Source: Planctomycetota bacterium | GTDB lineage: Bacteria; Planctomycetota; Phycisphaerae; Sedimentisphaerales; Anaerobacaceae | Assembly (NCBI GenBank): GCA_019456255.1 | Contig: VRUG01000012.1 | Location: forward strand, 38,810 to 102,809 | Direction: 5' to 3' | Length of the DNA stretch: 64,000 nucleotides | Part shown: piece after piece, positions 43,253-54,419 of the stretch | Numbering within the stretch: the first letter of the stretch is position 1 | How the letters are laid out: each line of letters opens with the position of its first letter | Notes under the pieces: model-generated | The model's input: only the letters and a program-made list of their open reading frames with translations | The model's database searches: none | Told to the model about the DNA's origin: nothing | Made by a program: the position numbers and the translations under genes

Positions 43253-44287
43253 ATGAGAGCAATGTTATTGACTGGGATAAGTGAGCTTGAGATGCAGGAG
43301 GTTCCTGCGCCTGTTATTAAGAAGGATACAGAAGTATTGATTAAGATGCAGGCGGTTGGTGTTTGCGGCAGCGATATTCATTATTATGTTTCCGGGAGGA
43401 TAGGCAGTCAGGTTGTTGAGTATCCCTTTGTGGTTGGGCACGAAAGTTCCGGCGTAGTGGCGTCGGTTGGTTCGGCGGTTAGAGATTTTCAGGTTGGTGA
43501 CAGGATAGCTATTGACCCAGCGACGCCTTGCTTTGAGTGTAGTCAATGTAAGGCTGGTAGGGTTCATACGTGTCAGGACCTTGGGTTTCTTGGTACGCCT
43601 GGACAAGCGGAAGGGTGCCTTTGCGAATACATTGTTATGCCCGAGAGTAGTTGCTTTAAGATAAAAGACAGTATGACTTTTGCGCAGGCCGCTATTTCAG
43701 AACCATTGTCAATCGGTGTTTACAGCGTCAGAAAATCTATTGATATCAAAGGCGCCAGCGTCGGGATTTTAGGTGCAGGTCCAATTGGTTTAAGCGTTTT
43801 GTTAGCTGGGAGAGCGATGGGCGCAGAAACAATATATATTACGGATAAGATCGATGAAAGGGTTGAGTTGGCTCGGGAAAATGGTGCTGACTGGGCGGGA
43901 AATCCTGATACTGAAGATGCGGCAGCGAAGATATTGGAACATCAGAGCGGGGGATTGGATATTGTTTTTGAATGCTGCGGTGAGCAGGAGGCTCTTGACC
44001 AGGCGATAGATATTTTAAAGCCTGGCGGCAAATTGATGGTAGTAGGGATACCTCAATCTGATAGGATATCATTTGATATTGACCAGATGCGGCGCAAGGA
44101 AATATGTGTTCAAAATGTGAGAAGGCAATGTGGTTGTGTCCAGGCGGCTTTGGATATGATTGATAATAAAGAGGCTGAGGTTGATTTTATGGTTACGCAT
44201 GAATTTTCATTTGAGGAAACAAAAAAGGCATTTGACCTTGTCGCTGATTATAAAGATGGTGTATTAAAAGCTATGATTAATTTTTAG
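43253..44287 (+). CDS. Zinc-dependent alcohol/polyol dehydrogenase
   Basis: 344 aa medium-chain dehydrogenase. Catalytic-zinc VGVCGSDIHYY (Cys38, His43), GHESSGVV (His60, Glu61), structural-zinc CFECSQCKAGRVHTC, and Rossmann GILGAGPIGLSVLLAGRAMG. The HYY and overall pattern resemble sorbitol/xylitol/L-iditol dehydrogenases, but substrate cannot be fixed. The class II aldolase gene follows 22 bp later, so the pair may catabolise a sugar or polyol. Confidence 0.88.
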   Translation: MRAMLLTGISELEMQEVPAPVIKKDTEVLIKMQAVGVCGSDIHYYVSGRIGSQVVEYPFVVGHESSGVVASVGSAVRDFQVGDRIAIDPATPCFECSQCKAGRVHTCQDLGFLGTPGQAEGCLCEYIVMPESSCFKIKDSMTFAQAAISEPLSIGVYSVRKSIDIKGASVGILGAGPIGLSVLLAGRAMGAETIYITDKIDERVELARENGADWAGNPDTEDAAAKILEHQSGGLDIVFECCGEQEALDQAIDILKPGGKLMVVGIPQSDRISFDIDQMRRKEICVQNVRRQCGCVQAALDMIDNKEAEVDFMVTHEFSFEETKKAFDLVADYKDGVLKAMINF

Positions 44288-44309
44288 TGGGAAGTTATAA
44301 AAAATAAAA

Positions 44310-45482
44310 ATGGATAAAGTGCTAAAAGAACTTGTCAGGATATCGAAGATAGTTGGCGAGGATCCTAGTTATATTCAGGGCGGCGGGGGCAATACTTCAG
44401 CTAAGACGGACGATGGGAAATATATGTATATCAAGGCCAGCGGTACAGCTTTGAAGGATATGAGCAGTAAAAAGGGTTGGCGTCGGGTGAATATTGAATC
44501 TGTTGTTTCGATTATTCAGGATGAATCGATATCGAGGCTTGAAACTTATGCACGTGAAACCGAGGTGGTCAATAGGTTGCTTTTTGCTTGCGATGACGAT
44601 GTCGCGGATGGTTCTCGGCCATCAATTGAGGCGCATTTGCATTCGTATCTTGATACATATGTTATTCATTTGCATCCAAGTTCTGTTGGCGCTTATGTCA
44701 ATGCTAAAAATGGGAAGGCTGAACTGGAAAAGCTTTTTTCTGATTTAGATCTGCCATTTATTTGGGTTCGGTATGCCGACCCTGGTTTTTTATTGGCTAA
44801 AAGAATTTCTCGGCTGATAAAGGGTTATAAAAAAGAGCACGGACGAAAAGCCCGGATATTGTTTTTGGAAAAACACGGTCTGCTTGTAACTGCGAACAGT
44901 GGGAGCAGCTGTCTTAAACTTACGCAGAAGGTGATAGCTCGTTGTAATAAGGGGTTGGTTAAACCTAAGAGCGGTTGCGTTGGGAGCGTTTCTAAGGAGC
45001 TTATCAAGGAGGCGTCGGTTTGTATTGGCAAGGCCTGCTTTGATGTTTGCGGTGAGTATGGGGTCGTTGCTTATTATAATAGTGACATCATTTCCTGGTT
45101 TATGAAAAATAAAAGCGCGGCGAAGATGCTTAAAGGTACGTTGACTCCGGATGAGCTGCTTTATTCCAATGGTCCGGCGGTATGGGTTGGTCAGCTTGAT
45201 TGGCGAAAGCTGTCAGTCAGTATCAGGGCGATATTGGATAAAGGCGAAAAGATGCCAGTGTCATTTTTGGTGAAAGATGTGGGGCTTTTTGTCACGGGGG
45301 AAAAAAAGATAGTTAAAATGATAAGAGATGTGGTGACAAGTATTTTGTTTATTCGCGTTAATGCGATAAAATTTGGCGGTCTTGCGTTTCTGAATAAACG
45401 CCAGAAGGATTTCATTAATAAATGGGAGTCTGAGGCATTTAGAAAATCCATGGCGGCGGGGGCAAATAAGAAGTGTGATTGA
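44310..45482 (+). CDS. Class II aldolase/adducin family protein
   Basis: 390 aa. GGGGNTSAKTDDGKYMYIKASGTALKDM, RPSIEAHLHSYLDTYVIHLHPSSVGAYVN and FLEKHGLLVT give the class II aldolase core with metal-binding His residues and a Glu. The extra C-terminal 150 residues resemble the long proteins related to the aldolase half of bifunctional rhamnulose-phosphate/short-chain dehydrogenase enzymes, without the dehydrogenase half. It may act together with the preceding dehydrogenase. Substrate unknown. Confidence 0.83.
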   Translation: MDKVLKELVRISKIVGEDPSYIQGGGGNTSAKTDDGKYMYIKASGTALKDMSSKKGWRRVNIESVVSIIQDESISRLETYARETEVVNRLLFACDDDVADGSRPSIEAHLHSYLDTYVIHLHPSSVGAYVNAKNGKAELEKLFSDLDLPFIWVRYADPGFLLAKRISRLIKGYKKEHGRKARILFLEKHGLLVTANSGSSCLKLTQKVIARCNKGLVKPKSGCVGSVSKELIKEASVCIGKACFDVCGEYGVVAYYNSDIISWFMKNKSAAKMLKGTLTPDELLYSNGPAVWVGQLDWRKLSVSIRAILDKGEKMPVSFLVKDVGLFVTGEKKIVKMIRDVVTSILFIRVNAIKFGGLAFLNKRQKDFINKWESEAFRKSMAAGANKKCD

Positions 45483-45521
45483 GGATGTTTTAAGCAGTTA
45501 TGCAGTTGAGAGGAAATAAGA

Positions 45522-46154
45522 GTGGTCATAAAAGATTACGGCATGAAGTCTTATAATGATGTTTTGCAGCAGCAGATGTCATTATGTCAGCAAAGAATTG
45601 AGGGTGAAATTCCTGACACGGTGATTTTGACGGAGCATTTCGATGTAATTACCCTTGGCGCGAATGAAAATAAGAACCTGCTTAAAGTTGGCCGTGAGGA
45701 GTTAATTGAAAAGGGTATTGAAGTTGTTGAGACGCGGCGCGGCGGTGGTGTGACGGCGCACAATCCGGGGCAAATTGTGATATATCCAATAGTTGATATT
45801 AAGTTGCTTGGGCTTGATATTGGTAAATATATTCGGAAATTAGAACAGGTTGGAATAGAATTGCTGGAGCAATTCGACGTAGAATGCGGCCGTTTGAAAG
45901 GTGAGCCCGGGCTTTGGATCGGTAATAAAAAAATAGGTTCTATCGGAGTTAAAGTTAAGCGCTGGGTGACATGTCACGGTATGGCAATAAATATTTGTAA
46001 TGATTTGAGTATATTTGATGATATTGTTCCGTGCGGGATAAAAGATGTAACGATTACCAGTGTTTTTGAAGAGACCGGCAAGAAATATTCTATGGATAAA
46101 GTCAAAGATATGCTGAAAGAGATATTAGAGGAGCGGTTTAAAGCAGATGGTTGA
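45522..46154 (+). CDS. lipB: Octanoyltransferase (lipoate synthesis)
   Basis: 210 aa, start GTG 45522 with GAGG upstream. Transfers octanoyl from acyl carrier protein to lipoyl domains. Motifs: TEHFDVITLG, ETRRGGGVTAHNPGQIVIYPI, GLWIGNKKIGSIGVKVKRWVTCHGMAINI with the conserved Lys, and IVPCGIKD with the catalytic Cys. Its stop overlaps the lipA start by eight bases. Confidence 0.95.
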   Translation: MVIKDYGMKSYNDVLQQQMSLCQQRIEGEIPDTVILTEHFDVITLGANENKNLLKVGREELIEKGIEVVETRRGGGVTAHNPGQIVIYPIVDIKLLGLDIGKYIRKLEQVGIELLEQFDVECGRLKGEPGLWIGNKKIGSIGVKVKRWVTCHGMAINICNDLSIFDDIVPCGIKDVTITSVFEETGKKYSMDKVKDMLKEILEERFKADG

Positions 46155-47007
46155 ATCAAAGCATAGTAAATTTCCTTTGTGGCTTAAACGCAGGATGTCG
46201 GCTAATCCAGGGTATCTGGAGACCGAGAGGATTCTCTCTGAGCTTGGTCAGCAGACAATTTGCACTAACGCTAATTGTCCCAATAAGGGTTTGTGCTGGG
46301 AGGCAGGTACGGCAGCGGTTTTAATACTTGGCAATATCTGCACAAGGGATTGTAAATTTTGTTCTGTCGGCCATGGAAAGCCTGAATACATAGATAAGGA
46401 AGAGCCTGATAGAATTTGCGAGATGGTTAGACAGTTGAAGTTGAAATATTTGGTAATTACATCAGTGACAAGAGACGACCTTGCCGACGGCGGGGCGCAG
46501 CATTTCTGTGATGTAATAGAGAAATGCAGAAAAGACAATAAGCAATTAGAATTTGAGTTATTAGTACCTGACTTTAAGAATTGTCAGGAGCAGGCGATAT
46601 CGATATTGGGAAAGTCACTTCCCTTTGTGTTTGGGCACAATATTGAGACTGTCCCGAGATTGTATAGTGAGGTGAGGAGCGGGGCGGACTATCAAAAGTC
46701 ACTTGAGTTGCTTAAAAGATTCAAGCAAAGTTATGGCGAGGTGCAGACAAAGTCATCTATCATGCTTGGTTTAGGTGAGCGGGAAGATGAGATTGTGAAG
46801 TGTTTGGAAGATTTGCGGGGCGCAGGTTGTGACAGGATCGCAATTGGCCAATACTTAAAGCCTGATAAGACTTCTGTAGATGTTGTTGAATTTATAGAAC
46901 CTGAGAAATTTGAGTGGTGGGCAGCTAAGGCCAAAGAATTAGGTTTTACATGGGTGATGTCCTCGCCGTTTACACGCAGTTCATATCACGCAGAGGTCAA
47001 ATTTTAA
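46147..47007 (+). CDS. lipA: Lipoyl synthase
   Basis: 286 aa radical SAM enzyme inserting two sulfurs into octanoyl groups. Auxiliary cluster CTNANCPNKGLCWE, SAM cluster CTRDCKFCSVGHG, and VTSVTRDDLADGGAQHF. The conserved C-terminal RSSYHAE supplies the Ser that binds the auxiliary cluster. Translationally coupled to lipB. Confidence 0.97.
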   Translation: MVESKHSKFPLWLKRRMSANPGYLETERILSELGQQTICTNANCPNKGLCWEAGTAAVLILGNICTRDCKFCSVGHGKPEYIDKEEPDRICEMVRQLKLKYLVITSVTRDDLADGGAQHFCDVIEKCRKDNKQLEFELLVPDFKNCQEQAISILGKSLPFVFGHNIETVPRLYSEVRSGADYQKSLELLKRFKQSYGEVQTKSSIMLGLGEREDEIVKCLEDLRGAGCDRIAIGQYLKPDKTSVDVVEFIEPEKFEWWAAKAKELGFTWVMSSPFTRSSYHAEVKF

Positions 47008-47329
47008 GATTTCATGCTGTCTTGTGGGGCGGTTTTTTTTTGCGTAACAACCTACATAAATAAGTCCGAAAAATTATTAAAAATTCTCAAAACCGGTATT
47101 TGGTGCACAAGTGGTTTTTCGGAGGTTCAAGTGTCCGATAATAAGTGGTTTATTTGCTGTAAAAATGCCTTGGCATGATGAGGTGTTTGGCGTTTATTTG
47201 GCATCTGAAAAAGCAAGTTGGCAGATAAAGTAGGCTGTTAATATGGCCGAAACACCCTTTAGGCATACTTTATGCGGAATTTGTATGTAAATATATTGGT
47301 ACTGTTGATGCAGGCGAAGGAGTTTTATT
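47008..47329 (+). other. Spacer before the secretin-like gene
   Basis: No gene. It should hold the promoter of the secretin-like gene. A sigma54-like arrangement, TTGGCGTTTATTTGGCA near 47187-47203 (GG and GC 12 bp apart), is 127 bp before the start but has one mismatch in the -12 box; I treat it as weak. Confidence 0.4.
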
Positions 47330-50300
47330 ATGTTAAAAAGTCTACCTAAAACATTAAGGGAACCTCTAAAAATCCATTTTGGCGAACAAGCGAATCTTTT
47401 TGATTCTGGGCTACATCAGGAAAAAGCCGCTTTAGCGTCTGCTAAAGCTGATTTACTTTCCTTGCCAGAACACAAAAATCTTCTACTTGTCGCTCAAAAG
47501 CAATTATCAGAGCTACCCTTAATGATTAGTATATCGGTTTTTGTGCTTCTTTTGGGGTCGCAGTGTTTTGGCGGTTACGAAGCAGCGAGAATAACTTATA
47601 CGATTTCAGGCTCAACAGGCATAGGTGGAGTAACGATGCATGGTCTGCCAGGCAATCCTGTTAGTGATACTATAGGCAATTATACAGCTACGGTGGATTA
47701 CAGCTGGAGCGGTACGGTTACGCCAATGAAGGAAGGTTATACATTTGATTCGGCTTCTAAGCGATATGATTCAGTGACGGCTATTCAAGCCAATCAGGAT
47801 TATGCTGCGCGATTACTGACTTTTATTATTTCGGGTTCAGCAGGAATGGGTGGTGTTGTGATGGAGGGTTTGCCGGGTGAGCCAGTTACTGATGCGAACG
47901 GTTATTACCGGGCCGATGTTGACTATGGCTGGAACGGAACGATCACACCGTCGATGACAGGTTTCTCTTTTGAGCCAGCAAGTAAAAAGATTCGCCCAGT
48001 TACGCATGATCAAAGTTATAATTGTATTGGGGAAAAACTGAGTTTTATTATTTCGGGATCGGTAGGCATGGGTGGTGTTGTGATGGAGGGTTTGCCGGGC
48101 AATCCTGTCACGACCGAGAAGGGTTTTTACATGGCCCGAGTTGAGTATGGCTTTAGCGGTACGGTTACTCCGGTCAAGAAGGGTTGTGTTTTCAAGCCAT
48201 CCAAGAGGTTATACAACAGAGTTGCTTCTGATCATCCTAATGACTATACGACGAGGCTGTTGACTTTTAGCGTTTCCGGTACGGTGACATATGATGGCTT
48301 GCCCTTGAATAATGTAGTTATCAATGGATTGTATGGAAATCCTGTTACTGATAAGAATGGTTATTATGCAGGTAAGGTAAGTTATGGTTGGAACGGTGCA
48401 GTTACCCCGACGAAACGAGGTTACAGTTTTAAACCTGGTAATGCTACTTATGAATCAGTTATCTCTCCTAAAGCACAAAACTTCACAGCGACGTTATTGA
48501 CGTGCAGCATTTCCGGTAAGGTCATATCGAATGGTCAGGCTTTATCTAATGTAGTGTTAGAAGGTTTTCCTGGCGAGCCAGTTACCGACAGTGAAGGTCG
48601 ATACAGTGCATCGGTTAATTACGGTTGGAGCGGCATGGTAGTGCCGATCAAAGAAGGTTATGTTTTTGAATCGTCTCGTCGTCAATACTCTAATGTTGTT
48701 GTCGGCCAGTCAGGTCAGAATTACAGTGGTAAGCTGTTAAGTTATACAATTTCCGGTATGGTGATTTTGGAGCGTATTGGGCTTGGTGGTGTACATGTGT
48801 CGGCGGATGATGGCACAGCGTCTGGCAGAACAGATTGGCAGGGGCAGTACTCTATTACGGTGCCCTATAGCTGGAGCGGTACGGTTGTTCCGGTGAAAGA
48901 GGGTTATGCTTTTGATGTTGCTAAGCAGAAATATGTTGATGTTACCGATAATCGTGTTGGTCAAAACTATAGTGCCAAGGTACTGAGGTATGCAATTTCT
49001 GGTAGAACGAGTTCTGACGGTGAGCCTGTTGAAGGCATACTGGTATCAGCAGATAACGGCGGGGGTGCGAGCAAAACCGATGCTTCGGGTAAATATGAAA
49101 TATTGGTTAATCACGGTTACAGCGGCACGGTTAAGCTAATAAGTAAGAAGTACACTTTTGATGTAGCAGAACAAAGATACAGTAATGTTACAGCTGCCAA
49201 GAATGAGCAGAACTATGAGGTGACATTGCGTACCTTTACGATTTCCGGTTCGATATTTATTGGCGGGGAACCTATTGAAGGTGTATCGATGACATTAGAT
49301 GATGGTGCCGGTTCGGATATTACAAATGCTCAAGGGTATTATTCTATTAGGGTTCCGTATGGTTGGGGTGGGGTGATTACACCGGTAAAAGCCGGTTACA
49401 GGTTTAATCCACCTACCAAGCGATACCTGAATGTCACTTTAGATATCGACGAAGACGAATCGGAACGCAAGCGTGAAGTTAGTGACGTTGTTGGGCAAAG
49501 TATATCTGAGCAGTACCGAGAGGCCGAGCGAAGGGCTGTTGTAGAAAGTATATCTGCTGAAGAGTATCGAGAGGCCGAGCGAAAAGCTGTTGAACAAAGT
49601 ATATCTGCTGAGGAGTATCGAGAGGCCGAGCGAAAAGCTGTTGTAGAAAGTATATCTGATCAGTATCGAGAGGCTAAGCGAATATCTGTTGAGCAAAGCA
49701 TATCTGATAAGTACCGCGAGGCAGAGCGAAAAGCTGCTGAACGAAGTGTATCTGCTGAGGAGTATCAAGAGGTAGAGCTAATATCTGTTGAGCAGTATCG
49801 AGAAGCTGAGCGGGAAATCATTGAACACGAAATGTTTGAGCGTGAAGTTTCTGAGGAGCCGATTTTTGAGGATTCTGGAATAGTTACCAAGCAACCCATT
49901 ATTAGTAATGTTCCATCTTCGATGGAGCGTGCAGCGTCTGACCATAAATTTATCGACCGCCCTGCAGGTCATGTTATGCTTGATGCTCGCATTGTTATGA
50001 TGAAACGTGAAGATTTATTAAATATGGACGTTGAATGGGGTTTGTCTGAAACTGAAGCTGACATTTTTTCCGATTCTAATCATCATGGGGATGTCTGGAT
50101 TGGATATGGAAGAGGTGTAGAGTTTACAAATTCATTGGGATTGACGTTGAATCTTCTTGAGCGAAAAGGGCAGGCTTCTATTGTATCGAGTTCTCAGCTA
50201 TTAGTTCAGGATGGTAAAGAGGCGGAAATCGGGATTGGCAGCGAGGGGCATAGTTCCTTGGCTCGAGATGTTGCGGTTGACTCTGGTGATTACCGCAATC

Positions 50301-50782
50301 GCGGTGAGCTGGAAGAAATCGAGTATGGAAGCATTCTGAATATTACTCCTCATATCGGGCTAAATAATGAGATTACGTTAGACTTTAGCGTCGCGATTAG
50401 GGATGTAGTGGAGCGTGGTGACAATTATCCGGTTGCTATGCGTCGTGTTATTAATAACAGTATGCCAATCCAAGACGGCGGGACAGTTTCTGTTTCTGGT
50501 CTTAAGAAGTTGCAATCTTATTCGTCTGAGAGCAGCGCAGCTGGGCTCGGCAATCTGCCTTTAATAGGAGGCTTGTTTAAAGGTAAGCCAGATGACTCGG
50601 CAGGCGAACTTGTTGTATTTATTACGGTACGTTTAATCTCTGATGCTGTTGTGGGGTCGTCGGCGTCACCTGCTGCAAAGCAAGGGCGAAGTGAAAGACA
50701 ATCTGGTTCGTCGCCCAGGCGTGAGCCTGTAAGAGAGGATTTCAAAAAGGAACTTGAAAGAATCTTATCACTTCCCGACTAA
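47330..50782 (+). CDS. Repeat-rich secretin-like outer membrane protein
   Basis: 1150 aa, start ATG 47330 with GAAGGAG eight bases before. Residues 1-60 are a charged leader of unknown kind, then a hydrophobic signal (LPLMISISVFVLLLGSQCFGG, 62-82). From about 89 to 703 there are eight tandem modules of 75-82 residues, each beginning (T/S/Y)xxISG and carrying GLPG(N/E)PV-D-(N/E)GxY...Y(G/S)(W)(S/N)GTxTPxKxGYxF, carboxypeptidase-regulatory/SD-repeat-like. Residues about 705-850 are a Glu/Arg coil with seven or so EYREAERKAVEQSIS repeats. The last 240 residues are secretin-like: LDARIVMMKREDLLNMDVEWG, LNLLERKGQASIVSSSQLLV, YGSILNITPHIGLNNEITLDF, IQDGGTVSVSGL, GNLPLIGGLFKG. The usual N0/N1 domains are missing. 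Probably forms an outer membrane ring with an adhesive or spacer domain; partners are not nearby. Confidence 0.85.
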   Translation: MLKSLPKTLREPLKIHFGEQANLFDSGLHQEKAALASAKADLLSLPEHKNLLLVAQKQLSELPLMISISVFVLLLGSQCFGGYEAARITYTISGSTGIGGVTMHGLPGNPVSDTIGNYTATVDYSWSGTVTPMKEGYTFDSASKRYDSVTAIQANQDYAARLLTFIISGSAGMGGVVMEGLPGEPVTDANGYYRADVDYGWNGTITPSMTGFSFEPASKKIRPVTHDQSYNCIGEKLSFIISGSVGMGGVVMEGLPGNPVTTEKGFYMARVEYGFSGTVTPVKKGCVFKPSKRLYNRVASDHPNDYTTRLLTFSVSGTVTYDGLPLNNVVINGLYGNPVTDKNGYYAGKVSYGWNGAVTPTKRGYSFKPGNATYESVISPKAQNFTATLLTCSISGKVISNGQALSNVVLEGFPGEPVTDSEGRYSASVNYGWSGMVVPIKEGYVFESSRRQYSNVVVGQSGQNYSGKLLSYTISGMVILERIGLGGVHVSADDGTASGRTDWQGQYSITVPYSWSGTVVPVKEGYAFDVAKQKYVDVTDNRVGQNYSAKVLRYAISGRTSSDGEPVEGILVSADNGGGASKTDASGKYEILVNHGYSGTVKLISKKYTFDVAEQRYSNVTAAKNEQNYEVTLRTFTISGSIFIGGEPIEGVSMTLDDGAGSDITNAQGYYSIRVPYGWGGVITPVKAGYRFNPPTKRYLNVTLDIDEDESERKREVSDVVGQSISEQYREAERRAVVESISAEEYREAERKAVEQSISAEEYREAERKAVVESISDQYREAKRISVEQSISDKYREAERKAAERSVSAEEYQEVELISVEQYREAEREIIEHEMFEREVSEEPIFEDSGIVTKQPIISNVPSSMERAASDHKFIDRPAGHVMLDARIVMMKREDLLNMDVEWGLSETEADIFSDSNHHGDVWIGYGRGVEFTNSLGLTLNLLERKGQASIVSSSQLLVQDGKEAEIGIGSEGHSSLARDVAVDSGDYRNRGELEEIEYGSILNITPHIGLNNEITLDFSVAIRDVVERGDNYPVAMRRVINNSMPIQDGGTVSVSGLKKLQSYSSESSAAGLGNLPLIGGLFKGKPDDSAGELVVFITVRLISDAVVGSSASPAAKQGRSERQSGSSPRREPVREDFKKELERILSLPD

Positions 50783-51195
50783 GTGAGCTTGAAAGTGTGA
50801 AAAGGTGTATTGTCTCAACGTCTAATATCGGATAAGAGATACGTGGTAATCGCACTTTTGGGGTAAAAACTGCCGGTTGCAAGTTGGTATTCTTCAAAAC
50901 TTCGTATTTCGCCGCTGGGCGAGCAAAGCATGATTGTCTTGGGAGTCGACAAACAGGGGGGTAGCGTATTGCTGGATAATCTCAATTCTATATTTTGTCG
51001 AATAGCAGTATGGGTGCTGCATAACTTTCAAATGGCTGAGTGATAATAAAATTCTGCGTTGTGAGGATCCAAGTTATTTACTACGGTGCGGTGAAGGTGG
51101 GGCATAAAAGATACATGGTTAATGCAAAGCAGGAAAGCCAAGGATACTATCTCAAAGGCAGGAGGTTTGAATCTTCTCTCTCCGATTTTTTGTAT
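50783..51195. other. Gene-free stretch with a tRNA-Pro-like 3' remnant
   Basis: No supportable gene. 51156-51186 (AGGCAGGAGGTTTGAATC followed by TTCTCTCTCCGA) resembles the variable-loop/T-arm/acceptor 3' end of the tRNA-Pro at 43116-43142, differing mainly by C-to-T changes. There is no matching 5' half. The remnant could be an old attachment site. Confidence 0.6.
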
Positions 51196-52630
<1,435 letters not shown>

Positions 52631-52685
52631 ATTGTTCTATTTACCTTATTTTGGTTTTTATAATTATATATTTATTAATATTTAA

Positions 52686-53525
52686 TTATTTTACGGAGTA
52701 TTGTTTTTGTTCCTGCAGCAGTCCAAGTTTTGTAATTTCTTCAAGCAACTTTTTATCTACCTGTTCTTTTACAACATATGCTTCACATCCTTCACGGAAT
52801 GCATTGAATATATGTTTTGAGTTGTCTTCAGTGGTTGTCATTATAACTTTGACGCCGTCGAGTCCGGTTATTCCGTGTTCTTCTTCGGTTTTTCTGATAG
52901 CGATGAGAGTTTCGTGGCCATTCATTTCGGGCATATTAATATCAAGTGTAATCAAGTTATATGGGGAGTTTTGCCCCATGGATTGCTGATACATTTCGAG
53001 AGCTTCACGTCCATTGGCTGCAAAGGTGCAGTCGAAAAGGTCCTTTAGCAGCATTTTGACTCTTTTTCTGCAGATATTCATATCGTCCACGATAAGTACT
53101 CTTAACTTTTTCGCATTTTTGTCATTTTTGTTTTGCTTGTTTTTGTTTTCGTTCAGGTTGACGTATTTCATAGCTTCGTGTATCCAGTCTTTTACTTTCA
53201 GCACCATATCGGTAATAGTCGAGTAGTCGGTGACATCTTCAAGTGCGGATTCAGCGGTATGGCAGAGTTCATGTATATCATTTGCCCCAATCATACCAGC
53301 TTCACCTTTTATGGAGTGCAGGATGCGTTTTACGTTAGCGATATTATCGTTAACGTTTTTTCCGGTGTCGATAGCGAGTGCGGAGGCTTCAATTTCAGAG
53401 AGCAGCGAATCGGTAGAGTCGACATACTCTTTCCACAGGTCCTCTATAATGCCATTAACATCGATAGATTTAGGGTCAGGCAGTGAACCATTAGTCATGA
53501 TAGCATCAAATCTGTTTTCATCCAT
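52686..53525 (-). CDS. Hpt-receiver protein
   Basis: 279 aa: Hpt domain (about 25-120) with LHSIKGEAGMIG (His70), a Lys/Asn linker (LNENKNKQNKNDKNAKK) and a CheY-like receiver (142-279) with phospho-Asp195 in TLDINMPEMNG. An unusual order: phosphotransfer His and acceptor Asp are on one chain without a kinase domain. It may act as phosphate store or sink in the chemotaxis relay. Confidence 0.88.
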   Translation of the reverse strand: MDENRFDAIMTNGSLPDPKSIDVNGIIEDLWKEYVDSTDSLLSEIEASALAIDTGKNVNDNIANVKRILHSIKGEAGMIGANDIHELCHTAESALEDVTDYSTITDMVLKVKDWIHEAMKYVNLNENKNKQNKNDKNAKKLRVLIVDDMNICRKRVKMLLKDLFDCTFAANGREALEMYQQSMGQNSPYNLITLDINMPEMNGHETLIAIRKTEEEHGITGLDGVKVIMTTTEDNSKHIFNAFREGCEAYVVKEQVDKKLLEEITKLGLLQEQKQYSVK

Positions 53526-53543
53526 TTTTCATATTTCCTTGTT

Positions 53544-54380
53544 TTATATTTTTCCATCTATAATTAGTTTAGTGGCGATCAAATCACCTTCGACGTTGAG
53601 TATAGTGCATTTTTTGTCTGCGGCGAACTCGTTCCATTGTGAGGAATCATCGCAGGTTTCTGCAGTTGGTACAGTAATAGCGAAGACATCGGCGGTAGTG
53701 GTAGCGAGCATAGGCAGGATTAGTCCAGTGGTGACATTAGTAAGTTCTTTCAGGGCATCGGCAGGGTCATCATCGCCTATCTCGGGCAGGTTACCGATAT
53801 TCTCAGCGAGTGTAGCTGCGCAATCGAGGCTTGCCATAATATGGACGGAGCCAGATCTTGCACCCATAAAATTCATTGAGGCAAGTATGGTTTTTTGAGG
53901 AGTCGGCAAATCATTTTCCATTGGCATAATGGTCATGAAGGCCATAGTTTCAAGAGCCTGTGTTATGCACTCTTCGAGGATGTTTGTATTTTCGATCTGG
54001 GGCTCGGACCATACAGTTTGTATGATATCCCTGAACTCTTCGGGCGTAAAAGGTTTGTGCAGGTAGTCTTTTACGCCTTCGGATAGCAGTTCTTTTATTC
54101 TCTCTGTTCTTGACTCAGTAGAAACGACTACGACAGGTATTGATTTCATAGCGTTTACAGATTTCATTTTCTGAATCATTTCAGCGCCACCCATTTCGGG
54201 CATATTCAGGTCAGCGAGTACAAGGTCAACGTTTTCGGTCTGATTGAGAGTGTTTAGTGCCTCTTTTCCGTTGCCGGCTTCAAAGAAGTCGTCGACTTCG
54301 AGGTCAACCATATGGATAATTTGAATTATCTTTTTCCTTGTCAAAGTCGAGTCATCAACAATTAATATTTTCAAACCCAT
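53544..54380 (-). CDS. Receiver-CheX fusion (putative CheY-P phosphatase)
   Basis: 278 aa. Residues 1-122 are a receiver with Asp57 (LADLNMPEMGG) and Lys109 (LHKPFTPEEF). Residues 130-278 are CheX/CheC-like with DALKELTNVTTG, containing the ExxN catalytic pair (Glu212, Asn215). This would let a phosphorylated receiver control its own or a neighbour's dephosphorylation. One of three such phosphatase modules here. Confidence 0.88.
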   Translation of the reverse strand: MGLKILIVDDSTLTRKKIIQIIHMVDLEVDDFFEAGNGKEALNTLNQTENVDLVLADLNMPEMGGAEMIQKMKSVNAMKSIPVVVVSTESRTERIKELLSEGVKDYLHKPFTPEEFRDIIQTVWSEPQIENTNILEECITQALETMAFMTIMPMENDLPTPQKTILASMNFMGARSGSVHIMASLDCAATLAENIGNLPEIGDDDPADALKELTNVTTGLILPMLATTTADVFAITVPTAETCDDSSQWNEFAADKKCTILNVEGDLIATKLIIDGKI

Positions 54381-54419
54381 GATATCTCTCCATTTTAATC
54401 AAACGGTTCCAGTTTTTAT

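Noticed and set aside
47187..47203. Sigma54-like promoter before the secretin-like gene
   Set aside because: The -12 box has a mismatch in its conserved T and there is no enhancer-binding site visible; kept only as a remark.
43142..51156. A recent integrative element between tRNA-Pro and its remnant
   Set aside because: No integrase, and the interval includes lipB-lipA housekeeping genes with normal composition; reported only as a low-weight possibility.
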